NCBI RefSeq assembly: GCF_900110425.1
Contig: NZ_FODS01000004.1
Location: forward strand, 124,001 to 188,000
DNA from: Salinihabitans flavidus
GTDB taxonomy: Bacteria; Pseudomonadota; Alphaproteobacteria; Rhodobacterales; Rhodobacteraceae
Length of the DNA: 64,000 nt
Reading direction: 5' to 3'
Shown: piece by piece, positions 36,581-45,923 of the stretch
How positions within the stretch are numbered: position 1 is the stretch's first letter
Layout of the letters: the number at the start of each line of letters is the position of its first letter
Translations under genes and position numbers: made by a program
The notes under the pieces: model-generated
What the model was told of the DNA's origin: nothing
The model's input: the letters and a program-made list of their open reading frames with translations, nothing else
Database searches by the model: none

Positions 36581-37431
36581 GCGGGATGCGTCAGAATTCC
36601 ACGCCGGGCTGGCTTCCATTTGTGCCGGTGGCCTGGCTCCTCTTGTTCTTCCTCGTGCCCTTCGCCATCATGCTCACGGTAAGCGTAGCGCACCGGGTGC
36701 CGGGCGGATTTTACGAACCGGGTTTCGAGTTCGACAGCTACCTGCGCTTCTTCTCGGTGTTCTTCGGGCGCATTCTGTTGACATCGATCCTGATTTCGGC
36801 CGGCGCCGCCGTGATCTGCGTTCTGCTTGCCTTTCCCTTCACACTCAGCCTTGCGCGGATGAAGCAACGCGGGCAGACGATCGTGCTGGTGATACTGTTG
36901 TCGGTACTTTCGCTCTCCGAGGTCATCATTGGTTTCTCGCTGTCCACCTTGCTGTCGAAGACGGCGGGGGTCGGCAACCTGCTGGCCGCCCTCGGGTTCA
37001 TCGAGGAATCCCGAGCCTATACGCCGAGCTTGTTCGCGCTGATGGCAGGCATGTGCTATCTTGCTCTGCCCTACTCGGTTCTCGTCCTCTACCCGCCCGT
37101 ATCGCGCCTCGATCCGGAGCTGGGCGAGGCGGCCCGGATGATGGGCGCGAGCCCGTTTCAGACGTTCAGGACGGTCACGGTTCCGATGCTGCGCAAGCCT
37201 ATGATGGGCGCGCTCATCCTCGTCTTCGTGTTCACGCTCGGCGTTTACCTGCTTCCGCAGGTTCTGGGCCAACCGCAGCACTGGACGTTGTCCGTTCACA
37301 TCACCGACCAGGCGATATTCCAGTCGAACCTGCCCTTCGCCGCCGCCATGGCCGTGTTGCTGTTGCTTGTGTCGCTGGCGATGGTTGGACTCTCTCTGCT
37401 GCTCGGCCGTGACAAGGTGACTGACACATGA
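36577..37431 (+). CDS. ABC transporter permease 1, PotB-like
   Basis: 284 residues, six membrane helices. The EAA loop is EAARMMGASPFQTFRTVTVPML (about 185-206), which docks on the ATPase. First of two overlapping permease genes, each joined by a four-base ATGA overlap. Confidence 0.93.
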   Translation: MSGMRQNSTPGWLPFVPVAWLLLFFLVPFAIMLTVSVAHRVPGGFYEPGFEFDSYLRFFSVFFGRILLTSILISAGAAVICVLLAFPFTLSLARMKQRGQTIVLVILLSVLSLSEVIIGFSLSTLLSKTAGVGNLLAALGFIEESRAYTPSLFALMAGMCYLALPYSVLVLYPPVSRLDPELGEAARMMGASPFQTFRTVTVPMLRKPMMGALILVFVFTLGVYLLPQVLGQPQHWTLSVHITDQAIFQSNLPFAAAMAVLLLLVSLAMVGLSLLLGRDKVTDT

Positions 37432-38228
37432 CGCGCCACCTGCAAATTTTCTATGTGACCGTGATCCTGCTGCTGTTGGCCGCACCGATCGTCGTCGTGG
37501 CCGGGGTGTCCCTGAATGGCCAGCAAAGCCTGCGGTTTCCGCCGCAGGATCTCTCGCTGAAATGGTACGCAGAGCTTTTCCGCAACTCCGACTGGCTCGT
37601 GCCGTTGCGCAATTCCCTCATCATCGCCGCGGTTTCCAGCCTGCTGGCCGTCGCTATCGCGCTGCCCTTGGCGCTCCATGTCTGGTCGCGAAACAACCGG
37701 CTCGCACGCGCGCTCTACGTGTTGGGGGTTGCCCCATTCATGCTGCCGCCGGTCATTTCCGCGCTTGGATTTCTGGTGTTCTGGGTGTCGATCGGCATGT
37801 ATGGCCAGATGACGGCCACGATCATCTCGCACGGCGTGTTTCTCGTCACCTTGCCGGTCGTCACGATAAGCCTCGGCCTGGCCGGGGTGGACACGTCTCT
37901 GGTTGAAGCGGCCCGGACCATGGGGGCGCGGCGCGGGCAGGTCCTGCGGACCGTCATTCTCCCGCTTCTGACGCCTTACATGATTTCGGGCTACGCCTTC
38001 GCCTTCGTCTTGTCGCTGAACGAATACATCATCGCCTACATGGTCGCCGGCTTCACCGTGGAGACCCTGCCTATCAAGATCTTCAACTCCCTGCGCTATG
38101 GCTACACGCCCATCATGGGCGTGGTCTCGGTGATCTTCGTGGGCCTCGCCGCGCTGGCCTTCGGCCTGATCGGGCGTTACGGGAACCTTCCGCGCCTTCT
38201 CGGGGCCGAAAGGGTCGGGAATGACTGA
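37428..38228 (+). CDS. ABC transporter permease 2, PotC-like
   Basis: 266 residues, six membrane helices and an EAA loop (EAARTMGARRGQVLRTVILP). Overlaps the next gene by eight bases. Completes the importer (binding protein, ATPase, two permeases). Confidence 0.93.
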   Translation: MTRHLQIFYVTVILLLLAAPIVVVAGVSLNGQQSLRFPPQDLSLKWYAELFRNSDWLVPLRNSLIIAAVSSLLAVAIALPLALHVWSRNNRLARALYVLGVAPFMLPPVISALGFLVFWVSIGMYGQMTATIISHGVFLVTLPVVTISLGLAGVDTSLVEAARTMGARRGQVLRTVILPLLTPYMISGYAFAFVLSLNEYIIAYMVAGFTVETLPIKIFNSLRYGYTPIMGVVSVIFVGLAALAFGLIGRYGNLPRLLGAERVGND

Positions 38229-39252
38229 GCTTCCCGACACCATGCTGGCCGCGCTGTGCGACGCGCCGGGCAAGCCGTTGCGCCTGGACCGAGTTCCGGT
38301 GCCACGGCCCGGTAAGGGTGAATACCTTGTCAGGATGGAAGCCTGCGGGCTATGCCATTCCGACCTCCACGTTCAGCAGGGCGACGAGCCGATGCCGGAT
38401 GAGGCCTTTCCGCTGATCCTTGGGCACGAAGGGGTGGGCCGTATCGTGGCTGGCGACGGGCCGCTCCCGATTGGGACGAGGGTCGGCCTGCCCTGGCTCT
38501 ACCAGACATGCCTTGACTGCGACCCCTGCCTGCGCGGAAGGGAAACATTCTGTCCGGAGCAGAAGGCCCGCGGTCTCGATGCCCCGGGGGCGTTCGCGGA
38601 GTTCGCACTTCTCGATGGCCATTTCGCGACGCGCATCCCTGACGAACTTGATCCTGTCACCGCCGGCCCGCTCCTTTGTGCCGGGCTCACCGCCTGGTCG
38701 GCCCTGGCGCGTTGCGACGTGCGCCCCGGGCAGCAGCTTCTTGTTGTGGGTGCGGGTGGGCTTGGTCAGTACGCCATCGAGATTGCCCAGGCGCGGGGGC
38801 TGCGTGTCGCGGTCGTCGAACCCGATGAGCGCCGCCGGGCGGAGGCGCTTACGCTTGGCGCCAGTCTTGCCGTGCCACCCGGCGCCGCGCAGGAAATCCG
38901 CGCCTGGGGAGGCGCGGACATCACGCTCAACTTCGCCCCGACGCCCTCGGTCTGGGATCTGATCGCTGAGGCCGCCAATCCGCTGAGCCAGATCGTGGCG
39001 GTCGCGCTTGTCCATGACCCCGTGCCGCTTTCCATGATGTGGCTCATCAATGGCGGGCATCAGGTGATGGGCTCCTCGGTGGGCACGCGCGCGGACCTCC
39101 GCCAGTTTCTCGACTTCGCCAGGGATCACCGCTTCTCGGTCGATCACGAAGTGCTGCCTTTCGAGCGGATCGGTGAGGGCCTCGCACGCCTGGCGCAAGG
39201 TGATGTACGCGGGCGTATCGTGCTCGATTTCACGAACAGGGAGACAGGATGA
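38221..39252 (+). CDS. Zinc-dependent alcohol dehydrogenase
   Basis: 343 residues, medium-chain dehydrogenase. Catalytic zinc ligands Cys in ACGLCHSD and the His-Glu of GHEGVGRI; structural-zinc cysteines in TCLDCDPCLRGRETFC; Rossmann motif VVGAGGLGQYAIE (about 177-189). Oxidises an alcohol or reduces an aldehyde with NAD(H). In this operon it could handle an amino- or guanidino-alcohol or aldehyde. Confidence 0.9.
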   Translation: MTELPDTMLAALCDAPGKPLRLDRVPVPRPGKGEYLVRMEACGLCHSDLHVQQGDEPMPDEAFPLILGHEGVGRIVAGDGPLPIGTRVGLPWLYQTCLDCDPCLRGRETFCPEQKARGLDAPGAFAEFALLDGHFATRIPDELDPVTAGPLLCAGLTAWSALARCDVRPGQQLLVVGAGGLGQYAIEIAQARGLRVAVVEPDERRRAEALTLGASLAVPPGAAQEIRAWGGADITLNFAPTPSVWDLIAEAANPLSQIVAVALVHDPVPLSMMWLINGGHQVMGSSVGTRADLRQFLDFARDHRFSVDHEVLPFERIGEGLARLAQGDVRGRIVLDFTNRETG

Positions 39253-40028
39253 TGTTGAGATTGGCCATGTGGCAGGGAGAGGGCGTGCCAGACGACCGGG
39301 CGGCCACTTTGCAGGAAGTCGAACGCGTTCTTGCCGATGCCGTCGAAGCGGGCGCGGATCTCGTGGTGTTCCCGGAGGGCTACCTGACAGGTTACCATAT
39401 TCCCGAGCTGAAAGCCGATGATCTGGCCGATGTCGAGGAGGCGCTGAATGCCGTCGGCCGGATCGCGGCCGAGAAGGCCGTGCCGGTCGTGATGGGCACG
39501 CATGTTGTTTCCGCCGAGGGGGTGCGCAACGCGGCTGTGGTCTTTTCCTCGTCCGGTGAGGAACTGGGGCGCTACTACAAGCGCCTGTTGTTCGGGGCGT
39601 GGGAAAAACAGACTTTCGTGCCCGGCAGCCACCCCACGCTCTTTGAGATCAGTGGCCTGCGCGTCGGCGTTCTGATCTGCTACGACGTCGAATTCCCCGA
39701 GCTTGTCCGTGAGCAGGCGCAGGCCGGCGCCGATCTCGTCGTCGTGCCAACCGCGCTCATGTCACCCCATGAGCGCGTCGCACGCCAGCTCGTGCCTGTC
39801 AGGTCCATGGAGAACCAGATCTTCCTCGGCTACGCGAACCGCACAGGCTCGGAATTCGGGCTCGATTTCGTCGGCCTGTCCTCGATCAACGGTCCCAACG
39901 GCGAAACGCTGGCCTCCGCCGGAACGGTGCCGAAGCTTCTGCTGGCCGATCTCGACCCCGGGCTCCTGCAACGCGAGCGCGCCGAGAACAGCTATCTGAA
40001 AGACCTTGAGCGGTTCAGGAACGGCTGA
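39249..40028 (+). CDS. Carbon-nitrogen hydrolase (nitrilase superfamily amidase)
   Basis: 259 residues. The Glu-Lys-Cys triad is in place: Glu in FPEGYLTGYH, Lys in YYKRLLFG and Cys in GVLICYDVEFPE. Members of this branch cleave omega-amides and N-carbamoyl groups. Combined with a ureohydrolase in the same operon, a 4-guanidinobutanamide amidohydrolase role (amide to 4-guanidinobutyrate, then to GABA plus urea) is an attractive inference. Overlaps the dehydrogenase stop. Confidence 0.9.
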   Translation: MMLRLAMWQGEGVPDDRAATLQEVERVLADAVEAGADLVVFPEGYLTGYHIPELKADDLADVEEALNAVGRIAAEKAVPVVMGTHVVSAEGVRNAAVVFSSSGEELGRYYKRLLFGAWEKQTFVPGSHPTLFEISGLRVGVLICYDVEFPELVREQAQAGADLVVVPTALMSPHERVARQLVPVRSMENQIFLGYANRTGSEFGLDFVGLSSINGPNGETLASAGTVPKLLLADLDPGLLQRERAENSYLKDLERFRNG

Positions 40029-40040
40029 CAGGGCAGGATT

Positions 40041-40937
40041 TCATTTGCATCTGTAGAGTGACAGGATCTCCTTGCGAAAGAGGTCGATCGTGGCGGGCCG
40101 CGGGCCTTTCCGGGTCACGAGGTTCATGGGCACGTCGAGATTGGGGCCGGTAAAGGGCAAGCGGCGCAGCTTGCCAGCCTTCACATGGGGGTGCGCCGCA
40201 TGTTCCGGCAACAATCCCAGGAATGCGCCGCTCAGAACCAGCGCCATCTGTGCCTCAATCTCCTGAACGAAGGCATCCTTTTCCGAGAGGTGCCAGCCGC
40301 GCTGACGCCGCCTGCTCCAGTAGCGGCGATGAGCCCAGGCGAAGCCGGTGTAGTCGCAATCTGTGAGGCTACCGTCCGACTGATCGAACAGGACATGGGG
40401 CGAGCCACAGTAGAGCGCGTGGCGTTCGTGGTAGAGCGTCTGGTAATCCAGCCCGCTGACGAGGTTATCAAACCCGCCTATCCCCACGTCGAAGCTCCCG
40501 TCGAGTATGCCGCTCAGGATGTCCTGGGGGCGCTCGACCGTCAGTTCGACGCGAACGGCCGGGGCGGCTTCGACGAAGACCTTGATCGCCTCCGGCAGGC
40601 GGAATTCCGGATCACTGACGAGGCAATCGACGACGGCGATCTTGATGTACCCCACGAGGCTGCCCCGCAGTTCAGCCAGTTTGCTCTCGTGAGCGGCCAT
40701 CGTGGCGAGCAGCGATTGGCTCATCTCATGAACGATCCGGCCCTTTTCCGTCAGCAGGAACCCGCGCCGCCCACGTTGGCAAAGCTTTACCCCCAGTCGC
40801 TCTTCCAAGGCGGTGATGTGATTGGATATGGTAGGCTGGCTGAGCCCAAGCTCGACCTGGGCTGCAGAGATGCCGCTGTTGCGAACGACGCTGTTGAAAA
40901 CAGCAAGGAGATGCAGTTCAGTTCCGGTGATCTTCAT
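40041..40937 (-). CDS. LysR-family regulator of the guanidino/polyamine operon
   Basis: 298 residues from MKITGTELHLLAVFNSVVRNSG. Typical LysR helix-turn-helix (ISAAQVELGLSQPTISNHITALEERLGV) and effector domain. A TTG at 40973 is an alternative start. It is convergent with the nitrilase gene, 12 bases apart, and probably governs the operon at 33.4-40.0 kb. Confidence 0.92.
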   Translation of the reverse strand: MKITGTELHLLAVFNSVVRNSGISAAQVELGLSQPTISNHITALEERLGVKLCQRGRRGFLLTEKGRIVHEMSQSLLATMAAHESKLAELRGSLVGYIKIAVVDCLVSDPEFRLPEAIKVFVEAAPAVRVELTVERPQDILSGILDGSFDVGIGGFDNLVSGLDYQTLYHERHALYCGSPHVLFDQSDGSLTDCDYTGFAWAHRRYWSRRRQRGWHLSEKDAFVQEIEAQMALVLSGAFLGLLPEHAAHPHVKAGKLRRLPFTGPNLDVPMNLVTRKGPRPATIDLFRKEILSLYRCK

Positions 40938-41410
40938 CCCCACATAAGACCAAACAAGCCGTGTGCCTAACAAGCCAATAGTTAGAGGAGAGAATGGATG
41001 CCGTCCCTCTGTGATGCACTCCCGTTAGGCCAAAGCCATGGCGGCGTGTCCGTACCGCGACACGGATTCCGCCGGGCATGGCCCCGCCGCATTCGCGGCG
41101 TACCTCCCGGTCAAGAACTTCGACCTGGTCCTCGGCGGGCGGCCCGCACAAGTACTCGCCGCACAGATCCTGCTATCGGTCAGCAAGGATATCTTGGACG
41201 GCTGCAATCTAAGCTTGCGATCTGGTGCGGGGCCGTTACTGCGTCGGGAGGAATAAACCCCATGGCAACATGAAGAAATCTAACCTTTGGGAACGCGATA
41301 TGCAGCAAGTTCAAAGCACCCGCTCTTCAGCGGGCCGACTGGGATCCACATAGTCAAATTGCAGAAGAAAGAACGCTCACCGATGGGCGCATTATCGTAC
41401 GAGGCACGAT
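40938..41410. other. 473-base gap with no gene recognised
   Basis: Between the LysR gene start and the 3' end of the GGDEF/EAL gene (both minus strand). Short open frames (for example 41038-41256 plus) show no domain or Shine-Dalgarno. Contains the LysR promoter by position. Confidence 0.35.
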
Positions 41411-43603
41411 TTACGAGATGGCGATGTGTCCCTCGGACATCGTCGAAGCGAATTGTTCAGAGTCCATCGGCCGGTGCAGCAGATACCCCTGAAACGTCCT
41501 GCAGCCCATCGCAGCGAGGCGGTCATGCTGCATCTCGGTCTCGACACCTTCGACGGTCACGGCAACGCCCATGGCACGGGCCAGTCCGAAGATTGCCTGC
41601 ACCAGATGATCGGATTCTTCGTCCTGGCCGAGGCGCGCGACGAAGGATCGGTCGATCTTGATGGAATCGACCCGGTAGTCACGCAGGTATTGTAACGACG
41701 AGTCGCCGGTCGCAAAATCGTCCAGCGCGATGGTGATGCCGGCAGCGCGCAATTGCCCGATCTTCTCCCGGATGCCGACAGTCTTGTCCAGAAGCACCCG
41801 TTCGGTCAGTTCGAGTTCGAGGCGTGTCGGCGCAAGCCCGGTCGTGCGGAGCGTTTCGAGCACCATAGGGACAAATCCGGGATGCCTCAGTTGCATTGGT
41901 GACACGTTGACGGCGATCTTGCCAAGATTGGTGCCGACGGCAAAGCGACAGGCCGTTTCCAGCACCCATTGACCAAGCCGGTCGATCAACCCGCGTTCTT
42001 CGGCAACCCGGATGAAGATTTCGGGCGAAAGAGCCCCATGTTCCGGGTGATCCCAGCGGCAAAGTGCTTCGGCGCCCGTCACGCGGCCTTTCTCGTCGCA
42101 GATGGACTGGTAGACAAGGCTGAGGCCGGTTCCGGTGTCCAGCGCCGCGCGCAGATCGTTCTCGATCTGGTTCCGCTCATGCTCGACCTTGCCCATCTTC
42201 GACTCGAACAGAACGTAGCGGCCCCTTCCTTCGGTCTTGGCCCGGTAAAGCGCGATGTCCGCGCGGCGCATCAGGTCGTCCCGCTTGCTGTCGAGCGAAC
42301 CGGCCCGCACCGCGCCGACGCTGGCCCCGATGCTCCCGGTATTTCCCAGCAGGTCATAGGGGCGCGACAGCTGTTCGACGATCCTCGCGCAGAAGCGGCG
42401 CAGGTCGTCGTCACCAGCCACGTCGCGCATGAGGATCATGAATTCGTCACCGCCGAACCGGGCGACGGTATCGCTCGCCCGGACCAGTTCGACCAGCCGA
42501 CTGCCGACTTGACGGATCAATTCGTCCCCCGCCGGGTGACCGAGCGAGTCGTTGATCAGCTTGAACCTGTCAAGATCGATCGCGATCAGCGCCACAGGCT
42601 GGCCGCTGCGCGCCGTCGCATGCATGGCCTGCGTCAGACGATCCTGGAACAACTTGCGGTTCGGAAGACCGGTCAGCGCGTCATGATTTGCCAGGAATCG
42701 CGCCTGCGCTTCGCTGACATGCAACTGCCCCGACAGCCTCAGCAGACGATGTACCATCCACCACAGCAGGCCTACACCGGCCAGCACCGAAAACAGAAGA
42801 ACCGGCAGCATCCGCATGAAAATCGCCGTGCCGGGTCGTTCCGGTTGCCAGGTCAGCCATGTGATCGCGGTGTCGTCGGCATCGGTCACGGGGACGCCTG
42901 TGAAACTGCCTTCGGGCGGAGCAGGTCCGAAAGCCACATCCCGAAGCTCGTTGGGCGTGCCGATCCGCCCCGCCAGATCCGCATCGATATATTGCACCGC
43001 GACATGCAGCGATTCCGTTCCAGCGGACTGAACGATATCGCCGGTGTCCGAAACGATGGGAACCACGCTGACGATGGCCGCCACGTCGTCGAACCGCAGG
43101 GCAGCCACGACCGACACATCGGCAAGCTCTTCATAGGGATTGTCAATCCCGAGGCTTGCTTCGGCCATCGCCGCGCGAAGCTGCGCCACAAGCGGAGCGA
43201 TGCGGTCGGCCCGGTCCTCGTAGCGATCAAATGAGACCCGTTCGGTCTGGATCGAAGCGAAGTAGGGCACGCCCTCCGGATCGAGGATATAGGTTTCGTC
43301 ATGACCGAAGTAACCTTGCACCCAGGCGCCGAGATTCCCGTCCATCCAGTCTGCATCACGGGCGCGTGTCCAGACAACGGAGTCATCCCAGATCGTGACG
43401 CTGCGCTGGTCGTTTGGCAGATCGGCGATTTCCTCGGCGAGGCTGCGTGCGGCGAACCGCTCCTGACGAGCGGACGAAGCGTCATCGGCAATCCTGATTG
43501 CGTTATAGCCGACAAACACCAAAGTCAGCAGCCCGGTGCCCAGCAGGACGACAAGCGAGGCGACAATCTGCTTCGAGAGCGATTTCTGCCTGTTCAACTC
43601 CAT
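41411..43603 (-). CDS. CHASE4–GGDEF–EAL protein (cyclic di-GMP turnover)
   Basis: 730 residues. Membrane helix at about 12-32, an extracytoplasmic CHASE4-type sensor (SVTIWDDSVVWTRARDADWM) to about 265, a second helix, then GGDEF intact at 384-388 (RFGGDEF) and EAL intact at 512-514 (GAEALCRWDHP). The phosphodiesterase half keeps ELTERVLL, KIDRSFV and VEGVETE; the usual DDFGTGYSS reads DDFATGDSS, keeping both acidic residues. Could both make and break c-di-GMP. No partner gene adjacent. Confidence 0.93.
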   Translation of the reverse strand: MELNRQKSLSKQIVASLVVLLGTGLLTLVFVGYNAIRIADDASSARQERFAARSLAEEIADLPNDQRSVTIWDDSVVWTRARDADWMDGNLGAWVQGYFGHDETYILDPEGVPYFASIQTERVSFDRYEDRADRIAPLVAQLRAAMAEASLGIDNPYEELADVSVVAALRFDDVAAIVSVVPIVSDTGDIVQSAGTESLHVAVQYIDADLAGRIGTPNELRDVAFGPAPPEGSFTGVPVTDADDTAITWLTWQPERPGTAIFMRMLPVLLFSVLAGVGLLWWMVHRLLRLSGQLHVSEAQARFLANHDALTGLPNRKLFQDRLTQAMHATARSGQPVALIAIDLDRFKLINDSLGHPAGDELIRQVGSRLVELVRASDTVARFGGDEFMILMRDVAGDDDLRRFCARIVEQLSRPYDLLGNTGSIGASVGAVRAGSLDSKRDDLMRRADIALYRAKTEGRGRYVLFESKMGKVEHERNQIENDLRAALDTGTGLSLVYQSICDEKGRVTGAEALCRWDHPEHGALSPEIFIRVAEERGLIDRLGQWVLETACRFAVGTNLGKIAVNVSPMQLRHPGFVPMVLETLRTTGLAPTRLELELTERVLLDKTVGIREKIGQLRAAGITIALDDFATGDSSLQYLRDYRVDSIKIDRSFVARLGQDEESDHLVQAIFGLARAMGVAVTVEGVETEMQHDRLAAMGCRTFQGYLLHRPMDSEQFASTMSEGHIAIS

Positions 43604-44204
43604 CGTGTCCGACCTCCTGGCATGCGTACCGTCCCCAAAACCGCCGGCCCCGATGTCGGGTCTTGGCCGGGGAGGATTACTCGCGCCGGTGTCGGTCGCG
43701 GTTTCTGTCGATTTCAGCGAGCCCGGGTGCCGAAGCTTTCGAATTCACCGAACGTCTCTCGAGTTTGAATCCGGATGGTTCTTCTTGGTCCGGCGCTATT
43801 CGTCGGAATAAAGCGAGATAGTACCGGAAGCTGCCGCCGTGCATCAGTGGTACGTGTGGCCCGTCCATATGGCCAGTCGTCGGGGTGTGTCCGGTTCAGC
43901 ATGGCGGTCAAAGGACGTGGCATGCCGAAGCTTGACGGCCGGCAGTCCTTAAATATGAAGGTCATCGTAGATCGCCATAGCCGCCCGCTCGAAGGCCGGC
44001 CCGGAGCGACAGTACGGCTAGGTGATCGAAAAGCAACCGGTCGAGATCGAGCTATCAGACGGCTCAATGCTCTCTCACCGGCGGCCATCACTCCACGGGG
44101 CCTTCTGGACCATCGCATCTGGCACCAGCAACCCACGCCGACAAAGCGGGGATCCTGAGTTTTGCCAACCAAAACCACCTAACAGGACGCACCAAGGCTT
44201 CATG
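43604..44204. other. 601-base gap, no gene assigned
   Basis: Lies between the GGDEF/EAL gene and ortB. A minus-strand frame (43714-44178, 154 residues) and plus frames stay open, but show no domain, no good start signal and an odd composition. Possibly degraded coding sequence. No strong ortB terminator was found. Confidence 0.35.
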
Positions 44205-45599
44205 TTACAGAAGCCCGGTGATCTCGGTCGGCGACATCTGCGTTTCATCAGCCAAGAACTGAACGAGGGCGTCATCGCGGGCGTTATCCTCCACCATGGC
44301 CGCCGCCTTTTTCACAAGCCCCCGGCGCAGTTTGGTCATGTCCAAGTCCCGCACCTGGATGCGGCCTGGGCCATCAGGAATGATCACCGTCTGACCCGGA
44401 ATTTCCGCCTCTGAATCGCCGCGCAGGATTTCGATTCCGCGGCTACGCGCAAAGCTCAGCTGAGCCGAGGGTTGCTTGCCCGCACCGGCATATTCGGTTT
44501 CCTGAACCACGATGGTCTGATCTGCGTCCATCTCTTGGCTCAGCGCGAAGGCGGCGGCGAGCGATACGTTGCCCGCCGGCCCCCGTTCCAACCCTTCCAG
44601 ACGGGCCAACACCTCGGTCATGTAGAATACCTCACCCTGCTTCAGCAGCAGGTAGCGGTCCATATAGCGAAGCACTCGCGCGGCGTTGCGCGGCACGTCC
44701 GTCCGGTCCGGCCAGCCTGCAAAAGGAATGCCGAAGCCGGTATGCCCGGTGGTGAAATGCTTGCGGTTGAAATCGGTGTCGCTGGCCATGTGCAACCCGG
44801 TCAGGTTGACACTGGCACCTATGATCTGGGTGCGGTCCGCGCCCGCCTTGCGAAGGCCGCGCGCAGTACCGGTCAGATTGCCGCCGCCAGCATGGGTGCA
44901 GATCACCACGTCAGGGGCTGCCCCGGTGGCAGTCTGCATCTGCTCGACAATCTCGAAGCCCAGCGGCTCGACCCCGGCGATGGCGAATGGGGTATAGAGC
45001 GAGGCGTTGAAATAGCCTGTTTCCTCCAGTACACGCAGGAAACTGTAGAACAGCTCCGGACCTACCGAAAGCTGCATCACCTCGGCGCCGTAGATTTCGC
45101 AGGCGCGGCCCTTTTCAAGGATCTCGGGCTGGCCGATGCCGTGGCTGTCAAACACTTCCTGAACCACGACACAATCCAGGTTGCGCCGCGCGGCCTGACT
45201 GGCGACGGCGGCGCCATAATTGCCGCTGGTGGCCGTGACGACGCCCTTGAAGCCGGCCTGCTCGGCGTGATGCAGGCTGAGCGCCGCGCGCCGCGCCTTG
45301 TAGCTCCCCGATGGATTGGCTGCCTCATCCTTGACGAAGATGCGCGCGCCCTTGCCCTTGGAGGACAGGCTCCGGGCCAGCCGGGTGATCTGGCGCAGTT
45401 CGATCAGGGCGGTACTGCCGACACCTGCGCGAGCCTGAACCTGGCGGACCTCGTCAATGTCATAGGGCACAAGGCCCATCAGGGCCTCGTAGTCGAAGGT
45501 CACGGGATGCGCCATGAAGGGTGCATAATCAATGCCCAGAGAGGACAGCATGATCTCCCCCTTGCGAGCCATGACAGAAGCGTAATCGGTCTTGGTCAT
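44205..45599 (-). CDS. ortB: 2-amino-4-oxopentanoate thiolase, beta (PLP) subunit
   Basis: 464 residues, fold type II PLP enzyme resembling threonine synthase. The PLP lysine is in NPSGSYKARRA, the phosphate-binding loop in TSGNYGAAVA, and the glycine-rich HAGGGNLTGTARGL follows. The closest family is OrtB from the clostridial ornithine pathway, which with OrtA splits 2-amino-4-oxopentanoate plus CoA into alanine and acetyl-CoA. The pairing with an OrtA-type gene one base upstream makes the assignment firm. Last gene of the operon. Confidence 0.9.
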   Translation of the reverse strand: MTKTDYASVMARKGEIMLSSLGIDYAPFMAHPVTFDYEALMGLVPYDIDEVRQVQARAGVGSTALIELRQITRLARSLSSKGKGARIFVKDEAANPSGSYKARRAALSLHHAEQAGFKGVVTATSGNYGAAVASQAARRNLDCVVVQEVFDSHGIGQPEILEKGRACEIYGAEVMQLSVGPELFYSFLRVLEETGYFNASLYTPFAIAGVEPLGFEIVEQMQTATGAAPDVVICTHAGGGNLTGTARGLRKAGADRTQIIGASVNLTGLHMASDTDFNRKHFTTGHTGFGIPFAGWPDRTDVPRNAARVLRYMDRYLLLKQGEVFYMTEVLARLEGLERGPAGNVSLAAAFALSQEMDADQTIVVQETEYAGAGKQPSAQLSFARSRGIEILRGDSEAEIPGQTVIIPDGPGRIQVRDLDMTKLRRGLVKKAAAMVEDNARDDALVQFLADETQMSPTEITGLL

Positions 45600-45600
45600 G

Positions 45601-45912
45601 TCAGTCCTCCTTTGGCATATCGCGCATCATCGCGACCAGTTCGTCGCCGGCGGCCAGCAATTCGGGAATTGCGCGGCCGAAATCATGGCCGTACTCGGGA
45701 TTCTCCGCGATAAGTTCGCCGGTCTGTTCGCGACCCAGAACCGTGCGGACGCGCACCTGGTCACCGATTTCAGCGCTTTCCGTCACTTGCCAGCCCTTGA
45801 CGCGCATCTCCAGCGGCACGGCACGGGTTTCGGCGGGCAAGGTCTTGGGGCGCTCATCGGGGCGTAGGATGATCTTGTGGATCTGAACCCAGTCTGCGGC
45901 ATATGATGTCAT
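45601..45912 (-). CDS. ortA: 2-amino-4-oxopentanoate thiolase, alpha subunit
   Basis: 103 residues. DWVQIHKIILRPDERPKTLP near the start, VPLEMRVKGW and AEIGDQVRVRTVLGRE in the centre, and NPEYGHDFG at the end match the small OrtA subunit, which has no PLP site and completes the thiolase. Lies 11 bases after ord and one base before ortB, in strict operon order. Confidence 0.9.
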   Translation of the reverse strand: MTSYAADWVQIHKIILRPDERPKTLPAETRAVPLEMRVKGWQVTESAEIGDQVRVRTVLGREQTGELIAENPEYGHDFGRAIPELLAAGDELVAMMRDMPKED

Positions 45913-45923
45913 GAAGGCTCCTT

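Noticed and set aside
41038-41256. A 72-codon open frame between the LysR and GGDEF/EAL genes
   Set aside because: No Shine-Dalgarno, no domain and an overlapping open frame on the other strand; likely chance.
41969-43234. A long plus-strand frame across the GGDEF/EAL gene
   Set aside because: Composition and lack of any domain mark it as a shadow of the real minus-strand gene.
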